NCBI RefSeq assembly: GCF_002128425.1
Contig: NZ_NESS01000012.1
Coordinates: 1 to 64,000 of the forward strand
DNA length: 64,000 bases
Direction of reading: 5' to 3'
Origin: Gottfriedia acidiceleris
GTDB taxonomy: Bacteria > Bacillota > Bacilli > Bacillales > Bacillaceae_G
The notes under the pieces are model-generated. The model searched no databases, was not told the origin of the DNA, and saw only the letters and a program-made list of their open reading frames with translations. Positions within the stretch are counted from its first letter, which is position 1. The number at the start of each line of letters is the position of its first letter. The position numbers and the translations under genes were made by a program. This document shows, piece by piece, positions 27,781-36,502 of the stretch.

Positions 27781-28680
27781 CTAGCTTTTGATAGAATGAT
27801 TCCACAAAGGAGACTGCTCTCTAACGACTTCCATAAATTTTCTAGCTGCACGTGATTGCCATCTGTTTTTATGCCAAGACATGATCGTAGATACACTTCC
27901 TAAATTTGTATCCCAATTTATGACTTTCAGTTGTTGCTGTTTTATTTCATTTTGAACCGCTACGAGTGGGAGTATGGATATGCCAAGTCCACACATGACA
28001 CATTGTTTAATTGCCTCAATACTCCAAAATTCCATTCCGGACTCAGTTGCGATTCCTTTACTTCTTAAAAATGCTTCAAAATAATCACGATAACTGCCTT
28101 GTTCTGTGAGAATTATATTTTCATTCCCATTTAGTGTAAACGATGAAAGTGTTCTAGTATCAGAAGTTGGTGGTAGCAAAATGACAAGTGGTTCTTCAAT
28201 GAGTGTTTCCATATACAAATCTGAATCAGTTAATGGAGCTTGTAGGAAGAAGCCAATATCAAGATCTCCTCGACGTAATTCATCTTGTAATTCCCAACAT
28301 GAACCAGATTTCATGATAATATTTACTTTCGGATTTAGTGTTCGAAAGGCTTGGATAATTTGTGGAAGACGATAGATCGTTAAAGATTCAGGAGCACCAA
28401 TCTTTAAAGTGGATACCTCCTCATTTTCCATATAAAATACATCTTTTGCTTTTGAATAGAGCTGAATCATTTCGATTGCGTGAACTAAAAAATTCTCACC
28501 GATCTCAGTCAGATGAACCTTTTTACCTAAACGATCAAATAAAGGTACACCTAATTCTTGCTCAAGTGCTTGTATATGTGCAGTAACCGTAGATTGTGCA
28601 TATCCGAGATGGACTGCAGCTCTAGAGAACCCGCCCATATCGACAATTGACTTAAACGTAATTAAATGACGGATTTCCAT
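27781..28680 (-). CDS. LysR-family transcriptional regulator
   Basis: A 299-residue regulator with the N-terminal LysR HTH (about residues 1-60, FSRAAVHLGYAQSTVTAHIQ) and a type 2 periplasmic-binding-protein effector domain (about 90-295). The ATG follows AGGGGGC on the minus strand. It is divergent from a YjeH-like amino acid exporter gene, the usual arrangement for a LysR protein and its single target. The ligand is unknown; an amino acid is likely. Confidence 0.9.
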   Translation of the reverse strand: MEIRHLITFKSIVDMGGFSRAAVHLGYAQSTVTAHIQALEQELGVPLFDRLGKKVHLTEIGENFLVHAIEMIQLYSKAKDVFYMENEEVSTLKIGAPESLTIYRLPQIIQAFRTLNPKVNIIMKSGSCWELQDELRRGDLDIGFFLQAPLTDSDLYMETLIEEPLVILLPPTSDTRTLSSFTLNGNENIILTEQGSYRDYFEAFLRSKGIATESGMEFWSIEAIKQCVMCGLGISILPLVAVQNEIKQQQLKVINWDTNLGSVSTIMSWHKNRWQSRAARKFMEVVREQSPLWNHSIKS

Positions 28681-28695
28681 AAAAGCCCCCTAAGT

Positions 28696-28753
28696 ATCGG
28701 GATTCCCGATGGTTTATATCGTAACTATTCATTTTACCGATGATAGAACGGTA
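28696..28753. promoter_or_regulatory. Two inverted repeats between the LysR and exporter genes
   Basis: ATCGGG-ATT-CCCGAT (28696-28710) is a perfect palindrome, and TACCG-N9-CGGTA (28735-28753) is a second one. The pair, with centres about 41 bp apart, fits the two-site binding of LysR proteins. Confidence 0.55.
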
Positions 28754-28811
28754 CATATAATTAAAGTATACGAGATTACAATTTGTTTCAATAACTATTG
28801 GAGGGATATTA

Positions 28812-30077
28812 ATGAGGAATCGGAAAATTGGTTTTCTATTGCTCAGCGGATTAATGATTGGACCTATTTTAGGTTCAGGAATTATCATTTTACCACCTGC
28901 AGTGTATGAAACTGCCGGTGATTATGCTATTTTTGCTTGGATTATCATGCTTGGTTTAAGTTTAATATTTGCACTAATGTTTGGTAAGTTAAGTTTGATG
29001 ATTCCTGGAGATTCTGGAGTACCATTAGCAGTTGAGCGAGCATTTGGTACACAAATAAAAAATCTTTCAGCCATTTTCTTTTTACTTGCAGTTTGTTTTG
29101 GACCAATTGCAGTTGCAGGTACGGCAGGGCATTACTTACAACTCCTGACGAATCAAAGTTTTTTCAATGAAAAATGGCTAACTTTAGGAATACTATGTTT
29201 TGTTTATATCATTTTAACTAGAAGCATTGCTGATGTTGGGAAATTTGCCTTTTTTATGTCTAGTTTCATAGTGGTGACGCTAATAGTGGGGAGTATTCAT
29301 ACATTATTTACAGTTGATGGTAGCTTTACTTTATCGAATCCAATTACTGTTTCTGATTTTGGAGAAAGTTTACTGTTATTATTTTGGGCTTTAATTGGGT
29401 GGGAAGTCATCGGCAGCTATTCTTTAGAAGTAAAGAATCCAGAACGAACAATTCCTAGAGCAGTAGTCTTAAGTTTCTCGATCATAGCAATAGTAAGTCT
29501 AACAGTTGCATTTGCTTTTCAGTGGATTCATTCTAAAAATGGAAATACGATGGATCAATCATTAGCACCATTACTTCAAAGTTTATTTGGAAGTTGGTCA
29601 ACTCCAATTATTTCATCAATTACAATTGCACTCTGCATTAGTACAGTACTGCTAGTAATAGGAGCAGTATCAAGATTAATCGCCGATCAAGCAAAAAACG
29701 GTTTATTACCTTCATGGCTTTCTTTTAAAAATAAAAATAATGTGGCAACTCGATCATTATTTAGTTTATTTGGCATTCACATTATTGTATTTATTCTTTA
29801 TTTTAATGACCTCCTAAGTATTCAAACACTTGTAGCAATTGCAAATGCATTCTTCTTATGTAACGCATTACTAGGAGTATTGGCTTGTTTACGATTATTT
29901 GATTCCGTATTTTTTAAAATCGGTTCATTTATTCTAGCAATTTGCTTTTTAGGAATACTTTTATTTTCTTCACCAATTATTCTTGTATTGATTATATTAG
30001 TTTCGTTGTACTTTATATGGCTACAAAAAAGAGATTCGAAACAACATGAAAAAATTCTACAAGTTGGAAATGAATAA
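28812..30077 (+). CDS. APC-family amino acid exporter, YjeH-like
   Basis: A 421-residue transporter with twelve predicted membrane segments. GLMIGPILGSGIIILPP (about residues 14-30) is the first-helix substrate motif of the YjeH branch. YjeH of E. coli exports methionine and branched-chain amino acids. The ATG follows TTGGAGGGATATTA. The divergent LysR gene probably controls it. The substrate is inferred only from family. Confidence 0.82.
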   Translation: MRNRKIGFLLLSGLMIGPILGSGIIILPPAVYETAGDYAIFAWIIMLGLSLIFALMFGKLSLMIPGDSGVPLAVERAFGTQIKNLSAIFFLLAVCFGPIAVAGTAGHYLQLLTNQSFFNEKWLTLGILCFVYIILTRSIADVGKFAFFMSSFIVVTLIVGSIHTLFTVDGSFTLSNPITVSDFGESLLLLFWALIGWEVIGSYSLEVKNPERTIPRAVVLSFSIIAIVSLTVAFAFQWIHSKNGNTMDQSLAPLLQSLFGSWSTPIISSITIALCISTVLLVIGAVSRLIADQAKNGLLPSWLSFKNKNNVATRSLFSLFGIHIIVFILYFNDLLSIQTLVAIANAFFLCNALLGVLACLRLFDSVFFKIGSFILAICFLGILLFSSPIILVLIILVSLYFIWLQKRDSKQHEKILQVGNE

Positions 30078-30088
30078 TGGCTTAGAAA

Positions 30089-30120
30089 GGAAACTTCAAT
30101 CAAAAGAAGTTTCTTTTTTT
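30089..30120 (+). terminator. Terminator of the exporter gene
   Basis: GAAACTTC pairs with GAAGTTTC around AATCAAAA and is followed by seven T. Confidence 0.85.
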
Positions 30121-30650
30121 ATAAAATGAAAATTTATAATAATTCTTCCTATTGTATATTTATAGTTATTTCGATAGTGATATTTTTAAATGTTTTTCAA
30201 TTTAAGAGTAGAGAATATTGTTTAGCAGGTTTAATTTTTACAAAATAAAGTCTGTTTTCTAAACACATAATGTCTAAATTATGATTGTTTGTGAGTAGGA
30301 TTTTTATTATTTTAGGATTTTTTAAAAAAATTATTTTGTTAATATATTTATAAATTTGATTATAAGAAGACAATCAGTCTATTTAAAATAAATATTAAAT
30401 ATTTATACATTTTTAATTAGAATTGCTATCCTAACGAGAATAATGTTACAAAGCATTTTTATTAAAGAGAATAGAGTATATAAATAAAAAATTAAAATTA
30501 AATTTTTTTTAAAATAGAGTGTAAAAGTCTATATTTTATCTACTTTTACAACTTTAATTTGAATTTAATTAGTTAGTTTTAAAAAAAATAGAATCTTAAA
30601 TTCTTTACAACCAAATAATTGATAGTTATAATGAAACCAAATTTGATAAT
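30121..30650. other. Long AT-rich gap before the FMN riboswitch
   Basis: About 530 bp with very high A+T content. It must contain the rib operon promoter near its right end, but many AT-rich hexamers make a single choice unsafe. I see no convincing gene, repeat or strong hairpin. Confidence 0.5.
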
Positions 30651-30654
30651 TAGT

Positions 30655-30795
30655 GTCCTTCGGGGTCGGGTGAAATTCCCAACCGGCGGTGTTGTATATT
30701 TTTATACTAAGCCCGTGAGCTTCATATAGATTTTTTATATGTTGCTGATCTAGTTAGAATCTAGAGCCGACAGTATAGTCTGGATGGGAGAAGGA
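30655..30795 (+). ncRNA. FMN riboswitch (RFN element) of the rib operon
   Basis: Conserved RFN blocks occur in order: TCCTTCGGGGTCGGGTGAAA, TTCCCAACCGGCGGT, AGCCCGTGAGC, and AGAGCCGACAGTATAGTCTG with GATGGGAGAAGGA. The aptamer senses FMN and is followed, about 160 bp later, by a terminator. Confidence 0.97.
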
Positions 30796-30956
30796 TGGAG
30801 TGCATATACGGTTTATTTTTTTCAAAAATACGATCCGTATAGGCTTAGTTTGTTGTGCATATGTACAACAATAGACGCGCTATTGTACTGTCTGTTAGTT
30901 AGACTCATATTGTACAAGCGTTTATTTAAGTATGCTTCCTTTCTTAAACATCTATT

Positions 30957-30987
30957 GCCCCTTAGGAGTTTTCCTAGGGGGCTTTTT
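30957..30987 (+). terminator. FMN-riboswitch terminator
   Basis: GCCCCTTAGG pairs with CCTAGGGGGC, followed by five T. Between aptamer and terminator lie two more hairpins (TATACGG/CCGTATA around 30805-30840 and GTACAACAATAG/CTATTGTAC around 30863-30887), likely parts of the switching region. Confidence 0.8.
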
Positions 30988-31026
30988 CACTTTTTCAAAT
31001 TAATTTGAATTAGAGGGTGTGATGGG

Positions 31027-31149
31027 TTGGATCAACTATTTATGAAATTAGAGATGGATCTTACAAAGTCATTAATCGGGCTTAAACGTTATGTGCTTTT
31101 TCGAAATGAGGTGAAAGAAACTTGTTTACTGGAATCGTTGAGGAAATAG
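31027..31149 (+). pseudogene. ribD: Remnant of ribD (N-terminal scar)
   Basis: The position right after an FMN riboswitch normally holds ribD, a deaminase/reductase of about 360 residues. Here a TTG-initiated frame of 40 residues starts LDQLFMKLEMDLTKS, which resembles the RibD N-terminus (family pattern near MxxxYMKLALDLAK). It then loses similarity and ends at 31149 inside ribE. The deaminase zinc motif (HAE, PCxxxxxxxPC) and the reductase domain are missing. The ribosome binding site GAGGGTGTG survives. A large internal deletion is the simplest explanation. The homology is judged by eye over about 15 residues. Confidence 0.65.
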
Positions 31150-31769
31150 GAACAGTAAAAAATATCGTAAAAAAAGGTAAAACTTTATTGCTAACAATTA
31201 ACGCATCATTAATTTTAGAGGATGTTCATTTAGGAGATAGCATTTCTGTAAATGGAGTTTGTTTAACCGTTACGGATTTTACTAAAAATGATTTTTCTGT
31301 TGATGTCATGCCTGAAACATTTCAAGCATCTAATCTAAGTACTTTGGTTTCTAGCCAAAAAGTAAACTTAGAACGAGCAATGGCTGCAAACGGACGGTTT
31401 GGTGGCCATATTGTATCTGGTCATATTGATGGTACAGGTAACATTGTATCCGTTAAAGCAATGGAAAACGCAGTAATTTATAAAATTAATATTCCAAGTC
31501 AGTTTGCTAAATATTGCCTTCAAAAGGGCAGTATAACGATTGATGGTACAAGTTTAACATTATTTGAAGTTGAAACTGATATTGTAACGATTTCTTTAAT
31601 TCCTCATACCCGCTCAAATACGATCTTAGGCAGTAAAAACGTTGGAGACGTTGTTAATATCGAGTTTGATTTATTAGGTAAATATGTCGAAAAAATGCTT
31701 GGTATGAATGAGACGAAAAAGAGTTCTACAATAACAACTTCATTTTTATCTCAAAATGGCTATATATAA
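31122..31769 (+). CDS. ribE: Riboflavin synthase, alpha subunit
   Basis: A 215-residue enzyme that dismutates two molecules of dimethylribityllumazine into riboflavin. Two lumazine-binding barrels follow each other: MFTGIVEEIG with SVNGVCLTV, then GGHIVSGHIDGTG with TIDGTSLTL. The start is TTG, 7 nt after GAGGTGAAAG. It overlaps the ribD scar and precedes ribBA. Confidence 0.95.
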   Translation: MFTGIVEEIGTVKNIVKKGKTLLLTINASLILEDVHLGDSISVNGVCLTVTDFTKNDFSVDVMPETFQASNLSTLVSSQKVNLERAMAANGRFGGHIVSGHIDGTGNIVSVKAMENAVIYKINIPSQFAKYCLQKGSITIDGTSLTLFEVETDIVTISLIPHTRSNTILGSKNVGDVVNIEFDLLGKYVEKMLGMNETKKSSTITTSFLSQNGYI

Positions 31770-31781
31770 AGGAGTAAGGTC

Positions 31782-32975
31782 ATGTTCTCTAAAATAGAAG
31801 AAGCAATTGAAGACTTAAAAAATGGAAAAATTATTATTGTTTGTGATGATGAAGATCGAGAGAATGAAGGAGATTTTGTTGTTATCGGAGAATATGCAAC
31901 TCCCGAAAATATAAATTTTATGGCGACACATGGTCGCGGATTAATTTGTGCGCCAGTTTCTGAAGAAATAGCTAAAAGACTAGATTTGTATGAAATGGTA
32001 GCAAAAAATACAGATTCTCATGGTACTGCTTTTACTGTAAGTATAGATCATATCGATTCTACTACTGGTATCTCTGCATTTGAACGTTCACATACTGTTT
32101 TACAAATGTTAAATGATGAATCAACTGGAGCAGACTTTAGAAGACCTGGGCATATGTTCCCTCTAGTCGCTAAAAATGGAGGAGTTATTGAGAGACCGGG
32201 CCATACTGAAGCTGCAGTAGATTTAGCTCGAATGGCTGGATCGAAAGAAGTTGGAGTCATTTGTGAAATTATGAATGACGATGGAACTATGGCAAGAGTG
32301 CCGGACTTAATTCAAGTCGCAAAAAAGTTTAATTTAAAAATGATTACAATAAAAGATTTAATTCATTATAGACGTGAAACTGAACAACTTGTACAAAGAG
32401 AAGTTGAAATTAAATTACCAACTGATTTTGGTGATTTTAAGATGATTGGCTATACAAATGAAATAGATGGTAAAGAGCATATTGCGATTGTAAAAGGTAA
32501 AGTTGACGATGGCGAACCAGTACTTGTACGTATTCATTCAGAATGTTTAACAGGTGATGTATTTGGCTCATGTCGTTGTGATTGTGGACCTCAGTTGCAA
32601 TCAACATTAACGATGATTGAAGAAGCTGGGAAAGGCGTAATTGTTTATATGCGTCAAGAGGGAAGAGGCATTGGCTTACTCAATAAGTTACGTGCATATA
32701 AGTTACAGGAAGAAGGCTTTGATACTGTTGAAGCAAATTTAAACTTAGGATTTGATGCAGACTTAAGGGACTATGCGATAAGTGCTCAAATTATTAAAGA
32801 TTTAGGTATTGTGAGTATTGATTTAGTAACTAATAATCCACTTAAATTAGATGCGCTAAAATCTCATGGAATTCAAATAAACAATCGAGTGCCAATTCAA
32901 ACTGAAATGAAAATAGAAAACGAAAAATATTTAAATACTAAAATCGAAAAAATGGGACATTTACTACACTATTAA
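31782..32975 (+). CDS. ribBA: Bifunctional DHBP synthase / GTP cyclohydrolase II
   Basis: A 397-residue fusion (called ribA in B. subtilis). The N-terminal half makes dihydroxybutanone phosphate from ribulose 5-phosphate ([11 protein letters not shown], then HGRGLICAP and [16 protein letters not shown]). The C-terminal half opens GTP, with the zinc site [20 protein letters not shown] and the RQEGRGIGL signature. Both halves are complete. The ATG follows AAAGGAGTAAGG, 12 bp after ribE. Confidence 0.96.
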   Translation: MFSKIEEAIEDLKNGKIIIVCDDEDRENEGDFVVIGEYATPENINFMATHGRGLICAPVSEEIAKRLDLYEMVAKNTDSHGTAFTVSIDHIDSTTGISAFERSHTVLQMLNDESTGADFRRPGHMFPLVAKNGGVIERPGHTEAAVDLARMAGSKEVGVICEIMNDDGTMARVPDLIQVAKKFNLKMITIKDLIHYRRETEQLVQREVEIKLPTDFGDFKMIGYTNEIDGKEHIAIVKGKVDDGEPVLVRIHSECLTGDVFGSCRCDCGPQLQSTLTMIEEAGKGVIVYMRQEGRGIGLLNKLRAYKLQEEGFDTVEANLNLGFDADLRDYAISAQIIKDLGIVSIDLVTNNPLKLDALKSHGIQINNRVPIQTEMKIENEKYLNTKIEKMGHLLHY

Positions 32976-32994
32976 AAAAATGGGAGAGATTAAA

Positions 32995-33456
32995 ATGAAA
33001 TTTGAAGGAAATTTAGTAGGATCTGGGCTTAAAGTTGCTGTAATCGTAGGACGTTTTAATGAATTTATTACATCAAAACTACTTGGTGGTGCAGAAGATG
33101 CTCTATATCGTCATGGTGTAGAAGAATCAGACGTTGATGTTATTTGGGTGCCAGGAGCATTTGAAATTCCATTAGTTGCAAAAAAACTAGCTGATTCAAA
33201 AAAATACGATGCAATTATTACGCTAGGAACAGTTATTCGTGGTGCAACTACTCATTATGATTACGTATGTAACGAAGTAGCAAAAGGTGTTGCTGCTATT
33301 ACTCTACAAACTGGTATTCCTGTCATTTTTGGCGTATTAACGACAGAAAATATTGAACAAGCGATTGAAAGAGCGGGCACGAAAGCTGGTAATAAAGGCT
33401 GGGATGCTGGTATTTCAGCAATTGAGATGGCTAATTTATTAAGAACTTTGAACTAA
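32995..33456 (+). CDS. ribH: 6,7-dimethyl-8-ribityllumazine synthase
   Basis: About 153 residues from the ATG at 32995, which follows GGGAGAG; a longer start at 32980 would lie on that site. It condenses dihydroxybutanone phosphate with the pyrimidine to lumazine and assembles into an icosahedral shell. Signatures [20 protein letters not shown] and the histidine-bearing [10 protein letters not shown] are present. It is the last rib gene. Confidence 0.96.
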   Translation: MKFEGNLVGSGLKVAVIVGRFNEFITSKLLGGAEDALYRHGVEESDVDVIWVPGAFEIPLVAKKLADSKKYDAIITLGTVIRGATTHYDYVCNEVAKGVAAITLQTGIPVIFGVLTTENIEQAIERAGTKAGNKGWDAGISAIEMANLLRTLN

Positions 33457-33486
33457 GTGTATATATAATAGAAGAAACTGGTTAAG

Positions 33487-33516
33487 GAGAGGTGAATTTT
33501 ACCTCTCTTTTTTTAT
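33487..33516 (+). terminator. Terminator of the rib operon
   Basis: GAGAGGT pairs with ACCTCTC around GAATTTT and is followed by TTTTTTTATT. Confidence 0.8.
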
Positions 33517-33625
33517 TAATCGAAAATTATTTTTTATGTGAAAAAGCAACCTGGATATTTGTTTAATCTTCTAAATTTATGGTAGTGTAAACTTTAATAG
33601 AGGTTAATTTGGAGGTAGAAATTAA

Positions 33626-34720
33626 ATGTTATTTTTACTAATTTTAGTATTGTTAGTTATCATTATAACAATGTTTTTAAATACATATCCTCATTTTGGG
33701 AAGAAATATTCAAAGTATAAAATGGAGCCATTTTATACTTTGGATCATTATAAAAATGGTAAGTTTACAAACCAAGTCCCTACGAGTATGAGTATGGGTT
33801 TCAAAACAAATATTTCTATGATTAGAGACTTTGTTAAGAAAAATCCGAATCGTAGGCCTAAAGATGGGATCCCTATGGAGAAAATCGATGTTTCATTATT
33901 GCATTCGAAAAATCACGACACAAAAATTACTTGGTTTGGACATTCAGCTTTATTAATTCAAATCGATGGAAAAAATATTTTAATTGATCCAATGTTTGGG
34001 AACGCACCAACCCCGTTTCCGCAATTTGGTGGTAAAAGATATAGTGGAGGTTTACCAATTGAGATCAATGAATTACCAAAAATAGATGCTGTCATATTTT
34101 CGCATGATCATTATGATCATTTAGATTACGGTACTATAAAAAAAATCAAACAAAAAGTCAATCGATTTATTGTTCCTCTTGGTGTAGGGGGTCACTTGGT
34201 GAGTTGGGGAGTACCGAAAGAGAGTATATCTGAACATAACTGGTGGGATGAATTTAAATTTGATCAATTAACATTAGCTTGTACACCAGCAAGACATTTT
34301 TCAGGGAGAAGCTTAACTGATCGTAACAGTACATTATGGTGTTCGTGGGTCATCATTGGTGAGAAAACGAAAATTTACTTTAGTGGTGATAGCGGTTATG
34401 CACCTCATTTTAAGGAAATAGGGGAAAAATATGGACCGTTTGATCTTGCGTTAATGGAATGTGGTCAATATGATAAACGATGGTCTGCAATCCATATGTT
34501 GCCAGAAGAAACAGTTCAGGCTTTTATTGATGTAAAAGGTAAAGTTCTTGTGCCAATTCATTTTGGTGCTTTTACATTAGCATTTCATGACTGGAATGAC
34601 CCAATTGAACGTGTTGTGAAGGCTGCTAAAGAAAATGAGGTAAAGTATGCCACACCTAAAATTGGAGAAACAATTAATATAAGTACAGGTGAATATCCTA
34701 ATTCAGTTTGGTGGAAGTAG
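33626..34720 (+). CDS. Membrane-anchored metallo-beta-lactamase-fold hydrolase (NAPE-PLD-like)
   Basis: A 364-residue protein. Residues 1-18 form a hydrophobic anchor, then a metallo-hydrolase domain begins with ITWFGHSALLIQIDGKNILI. The metal motif HxHxDH is intact in SHDHYDHLD (about residues 154-162), with later ligands in FSGDSGY and the His of PIHFGAF. The arrangement matches the UlaG/N-acylphosphatidylethanolamine phospholipase D-like branch, including a leader of about 80 residues. The ATG follows GGAGGTAGAAATTA. The substrate in bacteria is generally unknown; membrane lipid is possible. Confidence 0.82.
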   Translation: MLFLLILVLLVIIITMFLNTYPHFGKKYSKYKMEPFYTLDHYKNGKFTNQVPTSMSMGFKTNISMIRDFVKKNPNRRPKDGIPMEKIDVSLLHSKNHDTKITWFGHSALLIQIDGKNILIDPMFGNAPTPFPQFGGKRYSGGLPIEINELPKIDAVIFSHDHYDHLDYGTIKKIKQKVNRFIVPLGVGGHLVSWGVPKESISEHNWWDEFKFDQLTLACTPARHFSGRSLTDRNSTLWCSWVIIGEKTKIYFSGDSGYAPHFKEIGEKYGPFDLALMECGQYDKRWSAIHMLPEETVQAFIDVKGKVLVPIHFGAFTLAFHDWNDPIERVVKAAKENEVKYATPKIGETINISTGEYPNSVWWK

Positions 34721-34801
34721 TTTATTTATTTGAATAAAAGCAGGATTGTACACTTTATTATTGAATAAATAAAAAATCAATTTTTTAGGGAAGTGATGTT
34801 A

Positions 34802-35278
34802 ATGGAAGCATTAAAAGAAAGTGCAAAAATAGTACAAGATTTAATTTTTGAGTTAGGTTATACAAATAAAGTGATTGAACTACCAAATAGTGCAAGAACT
34901 GCTAAGGAAGCAGCTGATGCATTAAATTGTGAAGTGGCTCAAATTGCAAAGTCTATTATATTTAAATTAGAAAGCTCAAATAGTCCTGTCCTAATCGTAG
35001 CAAGTGGAATAAACCGTGTAAATGAGAAACAAATCGAGAAAATACTAAATGATAAACTAGGCAAAGCAGATGCTGATTTCGTACGTGAACAAACTGGATT
35101 CGTCATTGGAGGGGTAGCACCAATCGGTCATAAAAACCAAGTAATGACGTTTATTGATGAGGATCTATTACAGTATAAAGCAGTATGGGCTGCTGCGGGT
35201 CATCCAAAAGCAATTTTTCAGTTAACACCAAATGAATTAATTGAAATGACAAAAGGTAAAGTAGTAAATATTAAATAA
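34802..35278 (+). CDS. YbaK/ProX-type aminoacyl-tRNA deacylase
   Basis: About 158 residues of the YbaK/EbsC fold. These enzymes hydrolyse mischarged tRNAs such as Cys-tRNAPro or Ala-tRNAPro. The lysine-bearing strand AQIAKSIIFKL and the glycine loop GFVIGGVAPIGH are conserved features. The ATG at 34802 follows GGGAAGTG; the GTG at 34793 is on that site. The specificity cannot be told from the sequence. Confidence 0.85.
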   Translation: MEALKESAKIVQDLIFELGYTNKVIELPNSARTAKEAADALNCEVAQIAKSIIFKLESSNSPVLIVASGINRVNEKQIEKILNDKLGKADADFVREQTGFVIGGVAPIGHKNQVMTFIDEDLLQYKAVWAAAGHPKAIFQLTPNELIEMTKGKVVNIK

Positions 35279-35292
35279 TAGAACATAAATCA

Positions 35293-35352
35293 TTTAGGCA
35301 CATTCAAGTGTAATAAATCAGTTTTTGATTTACTATACTTAAATGTGTCTAT
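35293..35352 (+). terminator. Long hairpin after the ybaK-like gene
   Basis: TAGGCACATTCAAGTGTA and TATACTTAAATGTGTCTA form a long imperfect stem around AAATCAGTTTTTGATTT, followed by TTTTG. Confidence 0.65.
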
Positions 35353-35421
35353 TTTGTATTGGGAATTTTTACCTTGAAATCCATCAGATTAAATTAGAGG
35401 GAAAGTGAGATGAATAAGTAA

Positions 35422-36243
35422 ATGTTCAAATTTATTTGTACGACTTGTGGCGTTCAGTATAACAAGTCTATCGATCCTCCTGAGTACTGCATAATTTGTT
35501 CTGAAGAAAGACAATACATCAATCCAAGTGGTCAAAGTTGGACAACATTACAATCAATGAAAGACGAGAACTATCAAAATATTATTCGCTTTGAAGAAGA
35601 AAATTTATATAGTATTGTAACGAGCCCTAAGTTTGGGATTGGTCAAACTGCATATCTCATTAAGAATGAAGGGTTTAATGTTTTATGGGATTGTGTTACT
35701 TATCTAGATGAGAAGACGATTGAAGGAATTATGAGGTTAGGAGGAATCAATGCGATTGCTCTATCACATCCACACTATTACTCTAGTCAAATTGAATGGG
35801 CTGAAAGATTTGATGTATCTGTATACATACATGAAGATGACCAAGAGTGGATCACGAGAAAAAGTGATAAAATTATTTTTTGGTCTGGCGAATCGTTAGA
35901 GCTTAACAAAGGAATTCAAATTCATCGATTGGGTGGGCACTTTAAAGGTGGGGCAGTATTAGAATGGAAAGCTGGGAATGTGCAAAAAGGAATACTGTTA
36001 ACAGGAGATATTATTCAAGTAGTTGCAGATCCAAATTGGGTAAGTTTTATGTACAGTTATCCTAATTTAATTCCATTACCAGCAAAAAAAGTAAAAGAGA
36101 TATCATTAGCCGTAGAGAAGTTAACATTTGATAGAATTTATAATGCATTTCATGGAATTGTAAAAGAAAATGCAAAATTAGTAGTCTATAAATCTGCTAA
36201 GAGATATATTGAAGCGTTGGATGGGAAATTATTTGATACTTAA
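35422..36243 (+). CDS. Metallo-beta-lactamase-fold hydrolase with N-terminal zinc ribbon
   Basis: A 273-residue protein. A rubredoxin-like four-cysteine head (CTTC...CIIC, residues about 5-26) precedes the hydrolase domain. The first metal motif reads SHPHYYSSQIEW, so it keeps HxH but lacks the DH of classic HxHxDH; later ligands are in GGHFKGG, LTGDII and FHG. Such variants exist in this subfamily. The reading frame is unusual at the start: the ribosome binding site GAGGGAAAGTGAG precedes ATG-AAT-AAG-TAA at 35410, and the next in-frame codon is this ATG at 35422. Translation may thus depend on re-initiation. A dockerin remnant follows 26 bp later. Confidence 0.75.
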   Translation: MFKFICTTCGVQYNKSIDPPEYCIICSEERQYINPSGQSWTTLQSMKDENYQNIIRFEEENLYSIVTSPKFGIGQTAYLIKNEGFNVLWDCVTYLDEKTIEGIMRLGGINAIALSHPHYYSSQIEWAERFDVSVYIHEDDQEWITRKSDKIIFWSGESLELNKGIQIHRLGGHFKGGAVLEWKAGNVQKGILLTGDIIQVVADPNWVSFMYSYPNLIPLPAKKVKEISLAVEKLTFDRIYNAFHGIVKENAKLVVYKSAKRYIEALDGKLFDT

Positions 36244-36263
36244 TATAATAGAAAGGGGGCCAT

Positions 36264-36452
36264 TATTAGGGTACGAATAAAGCTACTGCAGACTTAAACT
36301 TTGATAAAGTAGTTGATGCAAAGGATATGGACATTATCATTAAAAACTTTGGATTACAAGATCCTACAGTTGATAATGCACCAAAACCAAAAACTACTAA
36401 TAAAGAAAAGACTATGGATAGTATTTTAAAAGATTTAGGATTAGATCAGTAA
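36264..36452 (+). pseudogene. Stranded C-terminal dockerin remnant of a third protease copy
   Basis: From GGT at 36270 the frame encodes GTNKATADLNFDKVVD, then AKDMDIIIKNFGLQ and a tail ending SILKDLGLDQ before the stop at 36450-36452. It matches the last ~60 residues of the proteases at 43197 and 48192, including one of the two calcium-binding loops (D-x-N-x-D-x-x-x-D-x-x-D). The codon before it is TAG where both full copies have TGG, and similarity ends near 36264. There is no start codon or ribosome binding site. A terminator like that of the full copy follows. Confidence 0.9.
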
Positions 36453-36458
36453 TAAGGA

Positions 36459-36490
36459 AAGGGAAACCAAATGAGGTTGGTTTCCCTTTT
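36459..36490. terminator. Terminator after the dockerin remnant
   Basis: AAGGGAAACCAA pairs with TTGGTTTCCCTT, then TTTT. It resembles the GGGAAGCCA/TGGCTTCCC terminator of the first full protease gene. A-rich flanks allow use from both sides. Confidence 0.85.
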
Positions 36491-36502
36491 TTGATGTTTA
36501 AT

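Noticed and set aside
30126-30248. 40-codon hydrophobic open frame
   Set aside because: The start lies in the T-run of a terminator with no ribosome binding site, and the region is very AT-rich, so chance is sufficient.
30784-31008. Plus-strand 74-codon open frame inside the rib leader
   Set aside because: It begins in the FMN aptamer and runs through the riboswitch terminator; it has no ribosome binding site.
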